Source of the DNA: Penaeus vannamei
Taxonomy: Eukaryota; Arthropoda; Malacostraca; Decapoda; Penaeidae
NCBI RefSeq assembly: GCF_042767895.1
Contig: NC_091560.1
Coordinates: 45,889,053-45,899,052 of the forward strand
Direction of reading: 5' to 3'
Length of the DNA: 10,000 nucleotides
In this document: positions 1 through 7,700 of the stretch, one piece after another
Layout: the number at the start of each line of letters is the position of its first letter
How positions within the stretch are numbered: the first letter of the stretch is position 1
Notes under the pieces: model-generated
What the model was told of the DNA's origin: nothing
Database searches by the model: none
The model's input: the letters and a program-made list of their open reading frames with translations, nothing else
Translations under genes and position numbers: made by a program

Positions 1-17
1 AGATATGATTGAGGGAT

Positions 18-200
18 GGTGGGGGAAGAGGAGGAGGAGGAGGAGGAGGAGGAGGAGGAAGAGGAGCGGGAGGAGTAAGAGGAAGGGGAGGAGATGGAAA
101 ATGAAGAGGAGGAGGAAGGAAGAAGGAAGAAGAGGAGTAGGGTGAGGGGGAGAGGGACGAAGAGGAGGAAGCAGGGGGGGAGGTAAAAAGAAAACGATGA
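18..200. repeat. (GGA)n microsatellite with degenerate GA-rich flank
   Basis: A clean GAG/GGA trinucleotide run occupies about 28-59. It decays into interrupted GGA, GGAA and GGGA words to about 200, almost all purine on the + strand. No start context, splice signal or non-repetitive peptide supports coding use. Confidence 0.9.
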
Positions 201-246
201 GCAGGAAAGCAAAATATAAATTCACGAAGGAAAAGAAAATTAAGGA

Positions 247-421
247 AGCAGCAGCAGCAGTGACAGTAGCAGCAGTAGTAGTCGTAATAAAGCAACAGTA
301 GCAGCAGAAACACTAGCACTAGCACCAGCAGTAGCAACATAAGCAGCAGGTACAGCAATTGGAGCAGCGGCAACAACAGCAGCAAAAACAGTAGCAATGC
401 TAGTAGCAAAGGCAATAGCAG
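247..421. repeat. degenerate CAG/TAG/CAA trinucleotide repeat
   Basis: Steps of three bases dominated by GCA, GTA, CAA and CAC run for about 175 bp, with GCA GCA GCA at the left end and increasing point changes to the right. On the minus strand one frame reads as an Ala/Val/Thr-rich peptide leading into poly-Leu. This is the expected translation of a decayed trinucleotide repeat, and the frame continues straight into other simple repeats, so I do not call it a gene. Confidence 0.85.
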
Positions 422-460
422 GGGAGGAGATGGTGGATGGTGGGAGGGAAGGGCAGGCAG

Positions 461-573
461 AGGGAGGGAGGGAGGGAGGGAGGGAGGAGGGGAGGGAGGG
501 AGGAAGGAAGAAAGAAAGAAAGAAAGGAAGGAAGGAAGGAAGGAAGGAAGGAAGGAAGGAAGGGAGGGAGGGG
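461..573. repeat. compound GGGA/GGAA/GAAA tetranucleotide array with mirror order
   Basis: Related tetranucleotides follow one another in a symmetric order: GGGA (461-503), two GGAA units, GAAA units (about 509-525), GGAA (about 526-562), then GGGA again (to 573). The + strand is purine-only through the block. Each class differs from the next by one G/A transition. Confidence 0.9.
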
Positions 574-762
574 CAAGCACAAACAAAAACAAGAGAGAGA
601 CAAACCAACAGATAGAGGCAGAAAGAGAAATACAAAGAGAGGCAGAGAGAAAGAGACAGACACGGAGAAAGAGCTCGGCTGGCAACGGACGGACGCCCCG
701 CCAGAGACAACATCTCAGGGGAAAGACGACCGGAAGGAGAGCAGTCCACGGGGTTGCGCCAA

Positions 763-828
763 GAGAATGCAATCCCACGTCTAAAACCTTCCTACGAGAA
801 TGCAATCCCATGTCAAAAACCTTCCTAG
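763..828. repeat. 33-bp tandem duplication
   Basis: Copy 1 is 763-795 and copy 2 is 796-828, directly abutting. Both begin GAGAATGCAATCCCA and carry AAAACCTTCCTA near the end. I count three mismatches, so the duplication is fairly young compared with other repeats here. It lies in non-SSR sequence between two purine blocks. Confidence 0.9.
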
Positions 829-840
829 AGGCGCTGGCCA

Positions 841-1000
841 TAGGAATATATAATGGAGGGAGGGAGATGGGAGGGAGGTGGGGGGAGAGAAATGTGGGAG
901 TGGGAGAAAGGGAGAGATAAGAGGGAGAGGAGAGGAGTGGGTGAAGGAGAGAAAAGAGGGAGTGGGGAAGGGAGAGAAAACAAGGAATGGGGGGGGGGGG
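841..1000. repeat. purine-rich block ending in a G12 homopolymer
   Basis: Interrupted GGGA, GAGA and GGAG words make an almost all-purine + strand, closed by twelve consecutive G at 989-1000. G runs throughout the block make G-quadruplex formation plausible. Confidence 0.8.
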
Positions 1001-1002
1001 AG

Positions 1003-1022
1003 ATACATATATATATATGTAT
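1003..1022. repeat. 20-bp perfect AT palindrome
   Basis: ATACATATATATATATGTAT equals its own reverse complement over 20 bases. It sits directly against the G12 run, so a potential G-structure and a potential cruciform are neighbours. It is most simply a (TA)n microsatellite with symmetric C/G substitutions. Confidence 0.85.
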
Positions 1023-1024
1023 GA

Positions 1025-1230
1025 CAAACCCAAGCCCCAATACCCTCTTCCTCACCCCAGCTTTCTAAATACCGAAGAACAACAGAGCCCACGTGACCGC
1101 CATCGCGAGCGCCACCGGGGAGACTCCCTGGGTGCTAAAGACGGGAGCAGATCCGCTGGGGAATGGCAATCGCGGTGCCAGGGCTCCCGCGGGATTGGGA
1201 TTCTCTCTTCGGCGGAAGGATTTCGAAATG
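1025..1230. other. non-repetitive CpG-containing island, function unknown
   Basis: This is a unique-looking ~200-bp segment between two simple-repeat blocks, with several CpGs (for example around 1099-1112 and 1183-1192) and an E-box CACGTG-type core near 1090. Open frames crossing it run into repeat on one or both sides. I recognise no protein, RNA or transposon in it. Confidence 0.4.
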
Positions 1231-1407
1231 CTCTCTCTCTCTCTCTCTGCCTCTCTGTCTGTCTGTCTGTCTGTCTGTCTGCCTCTCTCTCTCTCTCTCT
1301 CTCTGCCTCTCTGTCTGTCTGTCTGTTTGCCTGTCTGTCTGTCTGCCTCTCTCTCTCTCTCTCCCTCTCTCGCTCTGTCTGTCTGCCTCTCTGTCTGTCT
1401 GTCTGTC

Positions 1408-1438
<31 letters not shown>
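1231..1438. repeat. compound (CT)n/(CTGT)n microsatellite
   Basis: This is an almost all-pyrimidine block (apart from the G of CTGT) alternating (CT)n runs with (CTGT)n runs. A junction word TGCCTC recurs at 1248, 1280, 1304, 1344 and 1384, with spacings of 32, 24, 40 and 40 bases. The recurring order CT-run, TGCCTCTC, CTGT-run points to a higher-order unit duplicated by slippage or unequal exchange. It encodes only Ser/Leu/Cys-rich repeat translations. Confidence 0.95.
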
Positions 1439-1439
1439 G

Positions 1440-1930
1440 GGTCAAGGAGGAGATGGGGAGTGGGAGGGGGGAGTGGGAGGGGAGGAGGGGGACGGGAAAG
1501 GGGAGGGGAGGGGAGAGGGAGGAGGAGGAGGTGGAGAAGGGGGGTGAAAGAGAGGGGAGGGGATAGGGAGGGAGAGGGGAGGGGGAGTGAGAGGGAGGGG
1601 AATAGAGGGGGAGGGGTCTTGAGGATGAAGAGAAGGAGGAGAAGGAGAAGGAGGAGGAGGAGGAGGAGGAGGAGGAGGAAGGGGAGGAAGGGGAGGAGGA
1701 AGAGGAAGGAAAGGGGTAGGGGAGGGAGAAATGAGGAGGGGAAGGGGTAAAAGGAGGAAAAGAAAATGGAAGATGAGGAAGAGATAGATAAGGGGCCGGG
1801 GGAGGGGGCGGGGGGAAAGGAGGAGGAGGAGGAGGAGGAGGGAGGACCAAGAGAGGGAAAGACGACAAGGAGAAGGAGGAAAAGAATAAAAGGAAAAGAA
1901 GGAAAGAAACACAAAGTAGGAAAAACAGGA
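1440..1930. repeat. ~490-bp polypurine block with (GGA)n cores
   Basis: The + strand is almost entirely A and G, with trinucleotide cores at about 1646-1680 and 1817-1842 and many GGGG runs. It abuts the pyrimidine block ending at 1438, so strand polarity flips within a few bases. Long Pro/Ser-rich minus-strand frames here are repeat translations. Confidence 0.9.
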
Positions 1931-1959
1931 CCTCCCCCCAAAAAAAAAGAACGATAAAG

Positions 1960-2177
1960 ACAGGAAATATAAAAACCAAACAACATATCTTAAATCATTT
2001 ACCATTTTCCCCTTTCTTTCCTCCAGTTCCCATCCCCCCGCCCTCGCCGGCCCCACCATAAAAAAAATCCTACAATCCTACATAACCACATACATACCAC
2101 GTATCACGCCCATTCATAGCATAATCCACATCACCCAAACATACATAAAATGCACTCTACCTAAAACACAATCCAGA
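1960..2177. other. AT-rich unique stretch, nothing recognised
   Basis: AC/AT-rich sequence with short scattered CATAC/ACATA words. I see no open frame with coding character, no RNA gene and no clear repeat. Confidence 0.5.
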
Positions 2178-2370
2178 AGCTACATACTTCCCCAACATGA
2201 AATGAATCATCTTGAATATCAACACTCTAATAATCCCTTTCATTAGGCCTATAAATAAGTCATCCTTTACAAGCTAATATACTTCCCCAACATTAAATTA
2301 ATCATCTTGAATATCAACACTTTAATTATTCCTCTTATTACGCCTATAAATATGCAAATCAGAAGTATCC
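2178..2370 (+). repeat. ~94-bp tandem duplication, both copies with TATA-like motif
   Basis: Copy 1 (2178-2271) and copy 2 (2272 to about 2370) share TACTTCCCCAACAT, ATCATCTTGAATATCAACAC and CCTATAAATA, in the same order and at the same spacing. Differences are scattered point changes. In copy 1 the TATAAATA follows TAGGCC; in copy 2 it follows TACGCC. The TATAAATA matches a TATA box by sequence only. The minus-strand frame through the unit has no recognisable domain. Origin could be a small tandem repeat or the remnant of a mobile element. Confidence 0.85.
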
Positions 2371-2582
2371 TTTCCAATGACGATCCGTCAACTCTACTGC
2401 AGATGTCATTAATGTCCTTCCTCTTGCTTCTGCAGTGAGGGACATCATTATCATTCAAGCCTACATCTCTCGCCCTGACATTAACAACTATTATGCAAGG
2501 TGTTTGCAAGTCAATGGCATGGACATAGTAAATACATACATGCAATTATACAGAGACATTAACAAGCAATCTTGCGGACGCG
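2371..2582. other. unique stretch, no supported gene
   Basis: A short + frame begins near 2435 and a minus frame of about 90 codons spans 2267-2545. Neither shows a known motif. A pyrimidine-rich stretch ending in CTTCTGCAG at about 2434 resembles a 3' splice site on the + strand, but no matching strong donor or conserved peptide follows. No call is made. Confidence 0.35.
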
Positions 2583-2584
2583 GA

Positions 2585-2930
<346 letters not shown>

Positions 2931-3238
2931 AGACAGAAGCAAGCGCACGGGAAAGAGAAAGCCAAGATCCTGCGCCACCTTTTCAAAGACGCAAACGCCA
3001 CTGGAAAACTGCAACTCCCAAAGCAATAAAATAAGAACCACAGCGTCATCGCGGATCTTAAAACGTCTTAAAACAAGCTTGACTTAGACGACAAAATCAC
3101 AGCTCCATTTCCTCCTCGCGAACCACCATAACCAGCCACGTGGACATTATTCTTACCCTACCATCCATCACGGGCTATTTCCGCTTATTTGCATAAATTC
3201 TTCGGGCTGACAACAAGCGGTCAGTGGACAGAGAAAGT

Positions 3239-3240
<2 letters not shown>
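2931..3240. other. unique stretch, nothing recognised
   Basis: Moderately GC, non-repetitive sequence. It contains two adjacent TCTTAAAAC copies at 3057-3075, an E-box CACGTG at 3138-3143 and a POU-type octamer ATTTGCAT at 3187-3194. None of these is enough to call a gene or promoter. Confidence 0.4.
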
Positions 3241-3296
<56 letters not shown>

Positions 3297-3460
3297 TCCC
3301 TGACCCCCCCCCTCTCTCTTCTGCTATTTGTTTCCCTCTCGCCATTCTCTCTTCCCCTTTCCTCTAGTCTCTTTCTCTTCCTCCCATTCTCTGTCTGTCT
3401 GTCTTCCCCCCTCTCCTCTCTCACGCCCTTTAGCCTCCTTCCTTCACCTCTTACCTACTT
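3241..3460. repeat. (TC)n microsatellite and degenerate polypyrimidine tail
   Basis: A clean (TC)n run of about 50 bp starts at 3242 and decays through CCCTCTCC, C7 and TCTTCC words to about 3460. The short + frame starting at 3189 consists mostly of this repeat. Confidence 0.95.
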
Positions 3461-3467
3461 ACTCAGT

Positions 3468-3502
3468 TGACCCTAGGTCAGGTGTCACGCGTGGGGTGAC
3501 CC
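3468..3502. promoter_or_regulatory. cluster of nuclear-receptor-like half-sites
   Basis: TGACCCTAGGTCA at 3468-3480 holds two everted half-sites, and TGACCC follows at 3497-3502. GGTCA (3476-3480) and TGACC (3497-3501) also form inverted arms. AGGTCA/TGACCT are the known half-sites for EcR/USP and related receptors in arthropods. Binding is inference only; the spacings are not the classic IR-1 ecdysone element. Confidence 0.2.
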
Positions 3503-3660
3503 TTAACCCTTCCGGAAACTGTCCTCACCCCCCCCCCCCAAGACCTCCTCCTCTCACCCCCTTCCAACTGCCCTCCGACCTCTCCCCCTCCCCCTCTCCC
3601 CCCTTTACTTACCCCCCCCCCCTCGATCGGCATCCTGGGGTTTTGAGATCTGACTCTCTC
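3503..3660. repeat. C-rich polypyrimidine tract
   Basis: The + strand is largely C and T with C homopolymers (about 3529-3539 and 3612-3622). The complementary strand carries many G3+ runs. No coding signal is seen. Confidence 0.7.
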
Positions 3661-3671
3661 TGTATCCGGTG

Positions 3672-4080
<409 letters not shown>

Positions 4081-4082
4081 AC

Positions 4083-4100
4083 GGCTATTGAGCGATAGCC
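4083..4100. other. small inverted repeat (GGCTAT/ATAGCC)
   Basis: Perfect 6-base arms, GGCTAT at 4083-4088 and ATAGCC at 4095-4100, are separated by a 6-base spacer. They could form a short hairpin. It is followed 26 bases later by a second inverted repeat sharing the GATAGCC word. Confidence 0.5.
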
Positions 4101-4125
4101 TGCTTAAGCGATTACAAATCAGGCA

Positions 4126-4142
4126 AAGATAGCCCTTATCTT
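4126..4142. promoter_or_regulatory. inverted GATA motif pair
   Basis: AAGATA (4126-4131) and TATCTT (4137-4142) are perfect inverted arms with a 5-base spacer. Further GATA/TATC cores lie at 4094-4097 and about 4161-4164. Clustered GATA cores can serve as enhancer sites for GATA factors, but the whole area is AT-rich and this may be chance. Confidence 0.25.
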
Positions 4143-4297
4143 CAAAGCCGGCGTTTCCTTATCTCAAGACCTAAAAAATAATCAGACCATTAATTGTACT
4201 CAAAATGTCACAGCATGTAAGGACACAATGAAAAGAAAATTAATGACATTAAGACAGCTAATTAACATACCAATCACAATTTCTAGGCCTATATTTC

Positions 4298-4378
4298 TAG
4301 CCCCCTCAAAAAAAAAAAAAAATCATAATTGAAAAAAAATAATAATAAATAAATAAACTATATATATATAACGTATAT
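4298..4378. repeat. A-rich and (AATA)n/(TA)n low-complexity DNA
   Basis: An A14-type run near 4308-4322 is followed by AATA units (4339-4356) and (TA)n at about 4359-4370. An A-rich run plus tail is compatible with a retrotransposon 3' end, but I see no body for one. Confidence 0.6.
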
Positions 4379-4380
4379 AA

Positions 4381-4412
4381 CAATCAATTGAAAATCCAAT
4401 CAACTGAAACTA
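4381..4412. repeat. 16-bp tandem duplication
   Basis: CAATCAATTGAAAATC (4381-4396) is followed by CAATCAACTGAAACTA (4397-4412), with 13 of 16 positions identical. Confidence 0.7.
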
Positions 4413-4427
4413 CAACACGCGTAATAT

Positions 4428-4531
4428 AATTTCGAAACAAGAATAGAATTACAGAAAAAAGACAATTCCTTAACCAAATCATCACAAACCCCGCACTGTA
4501 CAATTTCGAAACACGAAGAGATCACAGAAAA
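4428..4531. repeat. diverged direct repeat, offset 74 bp
   Basis: The segment at 4428-4458 and the one at 4502-4531 share AATTTCGAAACA and ACAGAAAA with one gap between them. A third partial match, AATTACAGAAA, lies near 4550. The minus-strand frame of about 100 codons that crosses this has no recognised domain. Confidence 0.65.
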
Positions 4532-4626
4532 TACAACAGCGAAATCAATAATTACAGAAATAAACTTGATAAACCTCGTGGATATCCGTCCGCCAGGCGT
4601 GGATTTATCGCCTCGGAAACGGTTCA

Positions 4627-4967
4627 GAATTGCGCCACTTTTTTTTCTTTTTTTTTTAATTGCGTCACCATAGCATAGCATTCCCTCGTGTCTCGCGTTC
4701 TTCATATATCTATTTTTTTTATTCGTTTATCTGTATATTTATTGATTTCATTTATTCCCGAATCACGTCGCTTCGGAAAACGTTTTTTTTTCTCTTTTCT
4801 CTTTTTTTTAAAGGATACAATTCCTTCGTGTTTAGTGCGTATTCTAATATGCCTCATTTATCTATTTATTTATCTATTTATTTATCTATATATTTATCTA
4901 CTTATTTCCGAACTGCGTCATCAGGGAATACGATTGCTTCGTGTTTACAACGTGTTCCGATATATCT
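4627..4967. repeat. three diverged repeat units linked to tetranucleotide SSR
   Basis: Heads resembling GAATTGCGTCAC recur at about 4627 (short), 4658, 4759 and 4909. Tails recur at 4680-4711, 4820-4854 and 4933-4967, each of the form ATTCCTTCGTGTTTA...ATATATCT. Each full unit runs into TATT/TATC tetranucleotide DNA. The tail starts are about 140 and 113 bases apart, so spacing varies with internal T runs and SSR length. This is direct evidence of an old local amplification. Confidence 0.75.
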
Positions 4968-5240
4968 TATCCATTGCTTATCTATCTGCATATCTGTTGA
5001 TTTATCTATTCTTCTACGTCTGCAAATTTAGTTATTTATCTATCTACCTGCCTGTCTGTCTATATTTGCTTATGTCTGTTGATCAATGTGACTCTGCTCT
5101 TTCTGTTGTCTGTCTGTCTGCCACTCTGTATGTATGCCTGCCTGTCTACCTGTCTGTGTATTCGTTTATGTCTGTTCGTCTGTCTATTTATCTTTGATCT
5201 TCTATCTACCTGTCCGTTCTCCTATATCTGTGTATCCATT
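4855..5240. repeat. (TATT/TATC)n and degenerate (TCTG/TCTA)n tetranucleotide tract
   Basis: TTTATCTATTTATTTATC units occupy about 4858-4906. After one interposed unit (4907-4967), degenerate TCTA/TCTG/CCTG units continue to about 5220. Ile/Tyr/Leu/Ser/Val-rich + strand frames are translations of these tetranucleotides. Confidence 0.9.
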
Positions 5241-5430
5241 AGTTGCATCATTTTCGAGATGAGAATAAAACAATAAAAAGTTTAGGCCTACACGGTGAAC
5301 GAAAGAGGAGGTGCCACAACCATCATGATAATAAATTCCAAAACAAAAACAAAATATCAAAGAAACAAAAACACAATAAAAAAGAGAAAAAAAACATACA
5401 AGGAGAGGGAAAATAGGCCTTATGTTTGTG
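5241..5430. other. AT-rich unique stretch with two AATAAA motifs
   Basis: AATAAA occurs at 5264-5269 and 5272-5277 on the + strand, followed by TAGGCCTA at 5283-5290 and A-rich DNA. No upstream coding sequence ends here, so a polyadenylation call is not supported. Confidence 0.35.
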
Positions 5431-5575
5431 AAGGGCTGAAGGGGGGGGGGATGGGGAGGGGAAGGAAAGGGAAGGGGGAGAGTTAGTCGACCCTCCTCCT
5501 TGCCTTCTTCCTTCGCCTTACAAGGGAAGGTTAGGGGTGGGTGGGTGGGGATTGGGGGGGGTTGAGAGGGGCAAA
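5431..5575. repeat. G-rich low-complexity DNA with G-quadruplex potential
   Basis: A G10 run at 5441-5450 and further G4-G8 runs to about 5480 and at 5533-5570 (GGGTGGGTGGGTGGGG-type words) give several four-run G tracts on the + strand. Confidence 0.7.
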
Positions 5576-5644
5576 AGTTGTATAGGCCGTAGAGAATTCA
5601 GGGTCCCGCTCAGGGGGTAGAGGTGGGTAGGAGGAGGTGGGAGG

Positions 5645-5800
5645 AGATGAGGAGGTTTCAAGAACGTTGTAGAAATGGAGAGAGAGATGGAGAGGAAGGA
5701 GGAGGAGGGGGAAGGGCAAGGGGTAAGGGGAAGAGGAAGGGGGAGGAGGTAGGAGGGGAGGTTGAAGAACGTGGTAGAAATGGAGAAGGAAGAGAGGGTG
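5645..5800. repeat. ~105-bp direct duplication in purine-rich DNA
   Basis: The words GAACGTTGTAGAAATGGAGA at 5662 and GAACGTGGTAGAAATGGAGA at 5767 differ by one base and are each preceded by GGAGGTT. The intervening sequence is GGA/GGGA-rich. The + and minus frames here are Gly/Arg/Glu and Pro/Ser/Leu-rich and are not genes. Confidence 0.85.
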
Positions 5801-5929
5801 GGGGAAAGGGGAAGTCTGGAGGGAAAGGGAGAAGGGAGGGATGGGAAAGCATCATTCAGAGGGAGGAGGGAGGGAGGATGGGGGAGAATGGGGTGTCCTT
5901 GGCAGTGACAGTGGCAGTGGGGAAGTAAC

Positions 5930-6239
5930 AGCCTACCCCCACCCCCCCACACACTCCCACTCTCTCCCTCACCCTCGTCCAAACACGCACGCACACACTA
6001 ACACGTTGTATACTCACGCCCCTTGTGAGCGCTTGGGTGTGTATATACTCTTATGTGTCTTACAAACTCGTGTTTACAGGCTGTTTGTGTGTCTGTCTGT
6101 CTCTGTTTCTGTCTGTTTAACTGTCTGTCCCTCTGTCCGTTTGTCTCTATATTTTCTTCTCTGCCGGCAAGCGTGTATCGTCTTTGGGAAAGGTTTTATT
6201 TTTCCTGTGAAAGAATCTTTTCGCATTACATATCTTCCT

Positions 6240-6240
<1 letters not shown>
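5930..6240. other. C/A-rich then TCTG-rich stretch, no gene
   Basis: Degenerate CA-rich words (5935-6005) give way to GTCTGTCTGT-like words (6090-6145), then 90 bases of unique sequence. The long + frame over 5841-6497 is built from G-rich, CT, CTGT and CA repeats and shows no domain. Confidence 0.5.
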
Positions 6241-6242
<2 letters not shown>

Positions 6243-6297
<55 letters not shown>

Positions 6298-6325
6298 ACC
6301 CACACACTCTCTCTCTCTCTCTCTC
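6243..6325. repeat. compound (CA)n-(CT)n microsatellite
   Basis: A perfect (CA)24 run at 6243-6290 leads through two A/C interruptions to (CT)n at about 6307-6325, then a degenerate pyrimidine tail to about 6400. Confidence 0.97.
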
Positions 6326-6560
6326 CTCCTTCTCCCTCTCCCTCCCTTTCTCCATCCCACCACCCCCCTTCTTCCCCCCCCCCTTTCTCTCTCCTCCCTC
6401 CCTGTCGAGTCACCGCCTCACCAAGAAATCTTTGGAGACGCAGCCAAGCGAAGACTCCAAAAGCAAGGGAGTCCGAAGTCAACCCGCACTTAGGTGACTT
6501 TCGGCGCTCGCGTCTCTGCTCCTGGGGTGAGCGTGGCGGATGTGAGGGGGAGGAGGTGGT

Positions 6561-6620
6561 GGATTGGTGGATGAGATGGTGGGTTGGTGGATGAGATGGT
6601 GGATTGGTGGGTGGGTGGGA
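6561..6620. repeat. 20-bp minisatellite, three units
   Basis: The units at 6561-6580, 6581-6600 and 6601-6620 are exactly 20 bases each. Units 1 and 2 differ at one base (GGATTGG versus GGGTTGG). Unit 3 diverges in its second half to GGTGGGTGGGA. All are G/T-rich on the + strand. The array ends 11 bases before the next (GA)n tract. Confidence 0.9.
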
Positions 6621-6625
6621 TTGAT

Positions 6626-7204
<579 letters not shown>

Positions 7205-7243
7205 AGAAAAAATACAAGAAAAACACACCCCTTTTAGAAATTT

Positions 7244-7336
7244 AAATCACAGCCAATCCATCCTTCACAAGAATGTCTATTTGGTAGCCTGCAGTGCGGT
7301 GTTCCCCAAGGGTTGTAACCCAGTTCCTCCCTCTTC
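7244..7336 (+). mobile_element. possible relic of a non-LTR retrotransposon reverse transcriptase
   Basis: In the + frame starting at 7244, codons 7295-7312 read C-G-V-P-Q-G. GVPQG is the conserved motif of the RT palm/fingers region in non-LTR retrotransposons (usual form GVPQGSVLGPLLF, often preceded by hydrophobic-x-C). After GVPQG the frame reads Leu-stop-Pro-Ser-Ser-Ser-Leu-Phe. The final Leu-Phe falls exactly where the family's LF lies, and several differences are single transitions from the expected codons. Upstream the frame stays open to 7244, where the repeat ends. The in-frame TAA at 7316-7318 and the loss of similarity beyond 7340 show it is dead. I cannot see the catalytic motif or other RT blocks. 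A chance match to a five-residue motif is possible. Confidence 0.3.
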
Positions 7337-7513
7337 GCACACCCCTCCGTCCGTCCCTCCCCCCACCCCCCTTCCCCTTCACACCAGAGGACCCTCAGAA
7401 CTTGGGTGGAAATGCGAAATTGAGAAAAACGAGAGAGAAATGCACTTGCACAGGCCGGTAAGTCCTCACCGACCAAGGGGACTTAGATGCTGCCACCCAA
7501 CTTTCTCCAGGGA
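7337..7513. other. unique stretch with two more donor-like sites, no supported exon
   Basis: A C-rich patch (7340-7385) is followed by non-repetitive sequence. A full GTAAGT donor lies on the + strand at 7458-7463, after a 6-codon frame from ATG 7440. A weaker GTGAGG donor lies on the minus strand at 7479-7474. The + frame of 191 codons over 7281-7856 is the longest non-repeat frame in the window, but it has no recognisable motif and starts on a non-ATG codon. Confidence 0.3.
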
Positions 7514-7519
7514 ACTCAC

Positions 7520-7700
7520 CTCAACCCTTGGATATCCATTGCGGCCTAATCTTGCTTCACACACAAATATCTTCACAGCTGCATCAGCACGTGCAATAAA
7601 TTATCACTTTCGATGCGGAATTCCCTTGAAATTTCCTCACATTGCACTTTGGTTACGAACGAAAACATCACTCTCGTCACATGGTCATCGCTACACTGAG
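7520..7700 (-). other. candidate first exon of a minus-strand gene (5' part)
   Basis: Read on the minus strand, an ATG at 7539-7537 in good context (G at -3, G at +4) opens a 20-nt frame, Met-Asp-Ile-Gln-Gly-Leu plus two bases. It runs directly into GAG|GTGAGT at 7522-7514, a full-consensus 5' splice site, so the intron would interrupt the frame in phase 2. Read through, the frame stops at once (AGG TGA), so coding use needs splicing. The rest of the exon, up to about 7700, would be 5' UTR. It carries an upstream frame of 31 codons (7668-7573) beginning MFSFVTKVQC, with no known domain. Promoter-like motifs lie just upstream. No downstream exon is identifiable: the sequence to the left is repeats, which would be intron. 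The protein is unknown. A chance donor match cannot be excluded, and a competing + strand donor lies at 7458. Confidence 0.25.

Noticed and set aside
1065..1986. Long minus-strand open frames of about 280-300 codons
   Set aside because: They translate polypurine and CTGT repeats into Ser/Pro/Leu and Asp/Arg/Gln strings. Several frames stay open at once, which is expected of low-complexity DNA and not of a gene.
2413..2500. 3' splice-site-like sequence (CTTCTGCAG at about 2434) with a short open frame after it
   Set aside because: Following donors (GTGTTT, GTAAAT) are weak, the peptide is unrecognised, and a single acceptor match is common by chance.
5264..5277. Two AATAAA polyadenylation-like signals
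   Set aside because: The sequence is AT-rich and no gene ends upstream.
5521..5545. Telomere-like GGTTAGGGG word
   Set aside because: Occurs once in G-rich DNA, with no tandem TTAGG or TTAGGG array.
5841..6497. 218-codon + frame
   Set aside because: Made of G-rich, CTGT, CA and CT repeats. The unique part (about 6150-6240) is too short and shows no domain.
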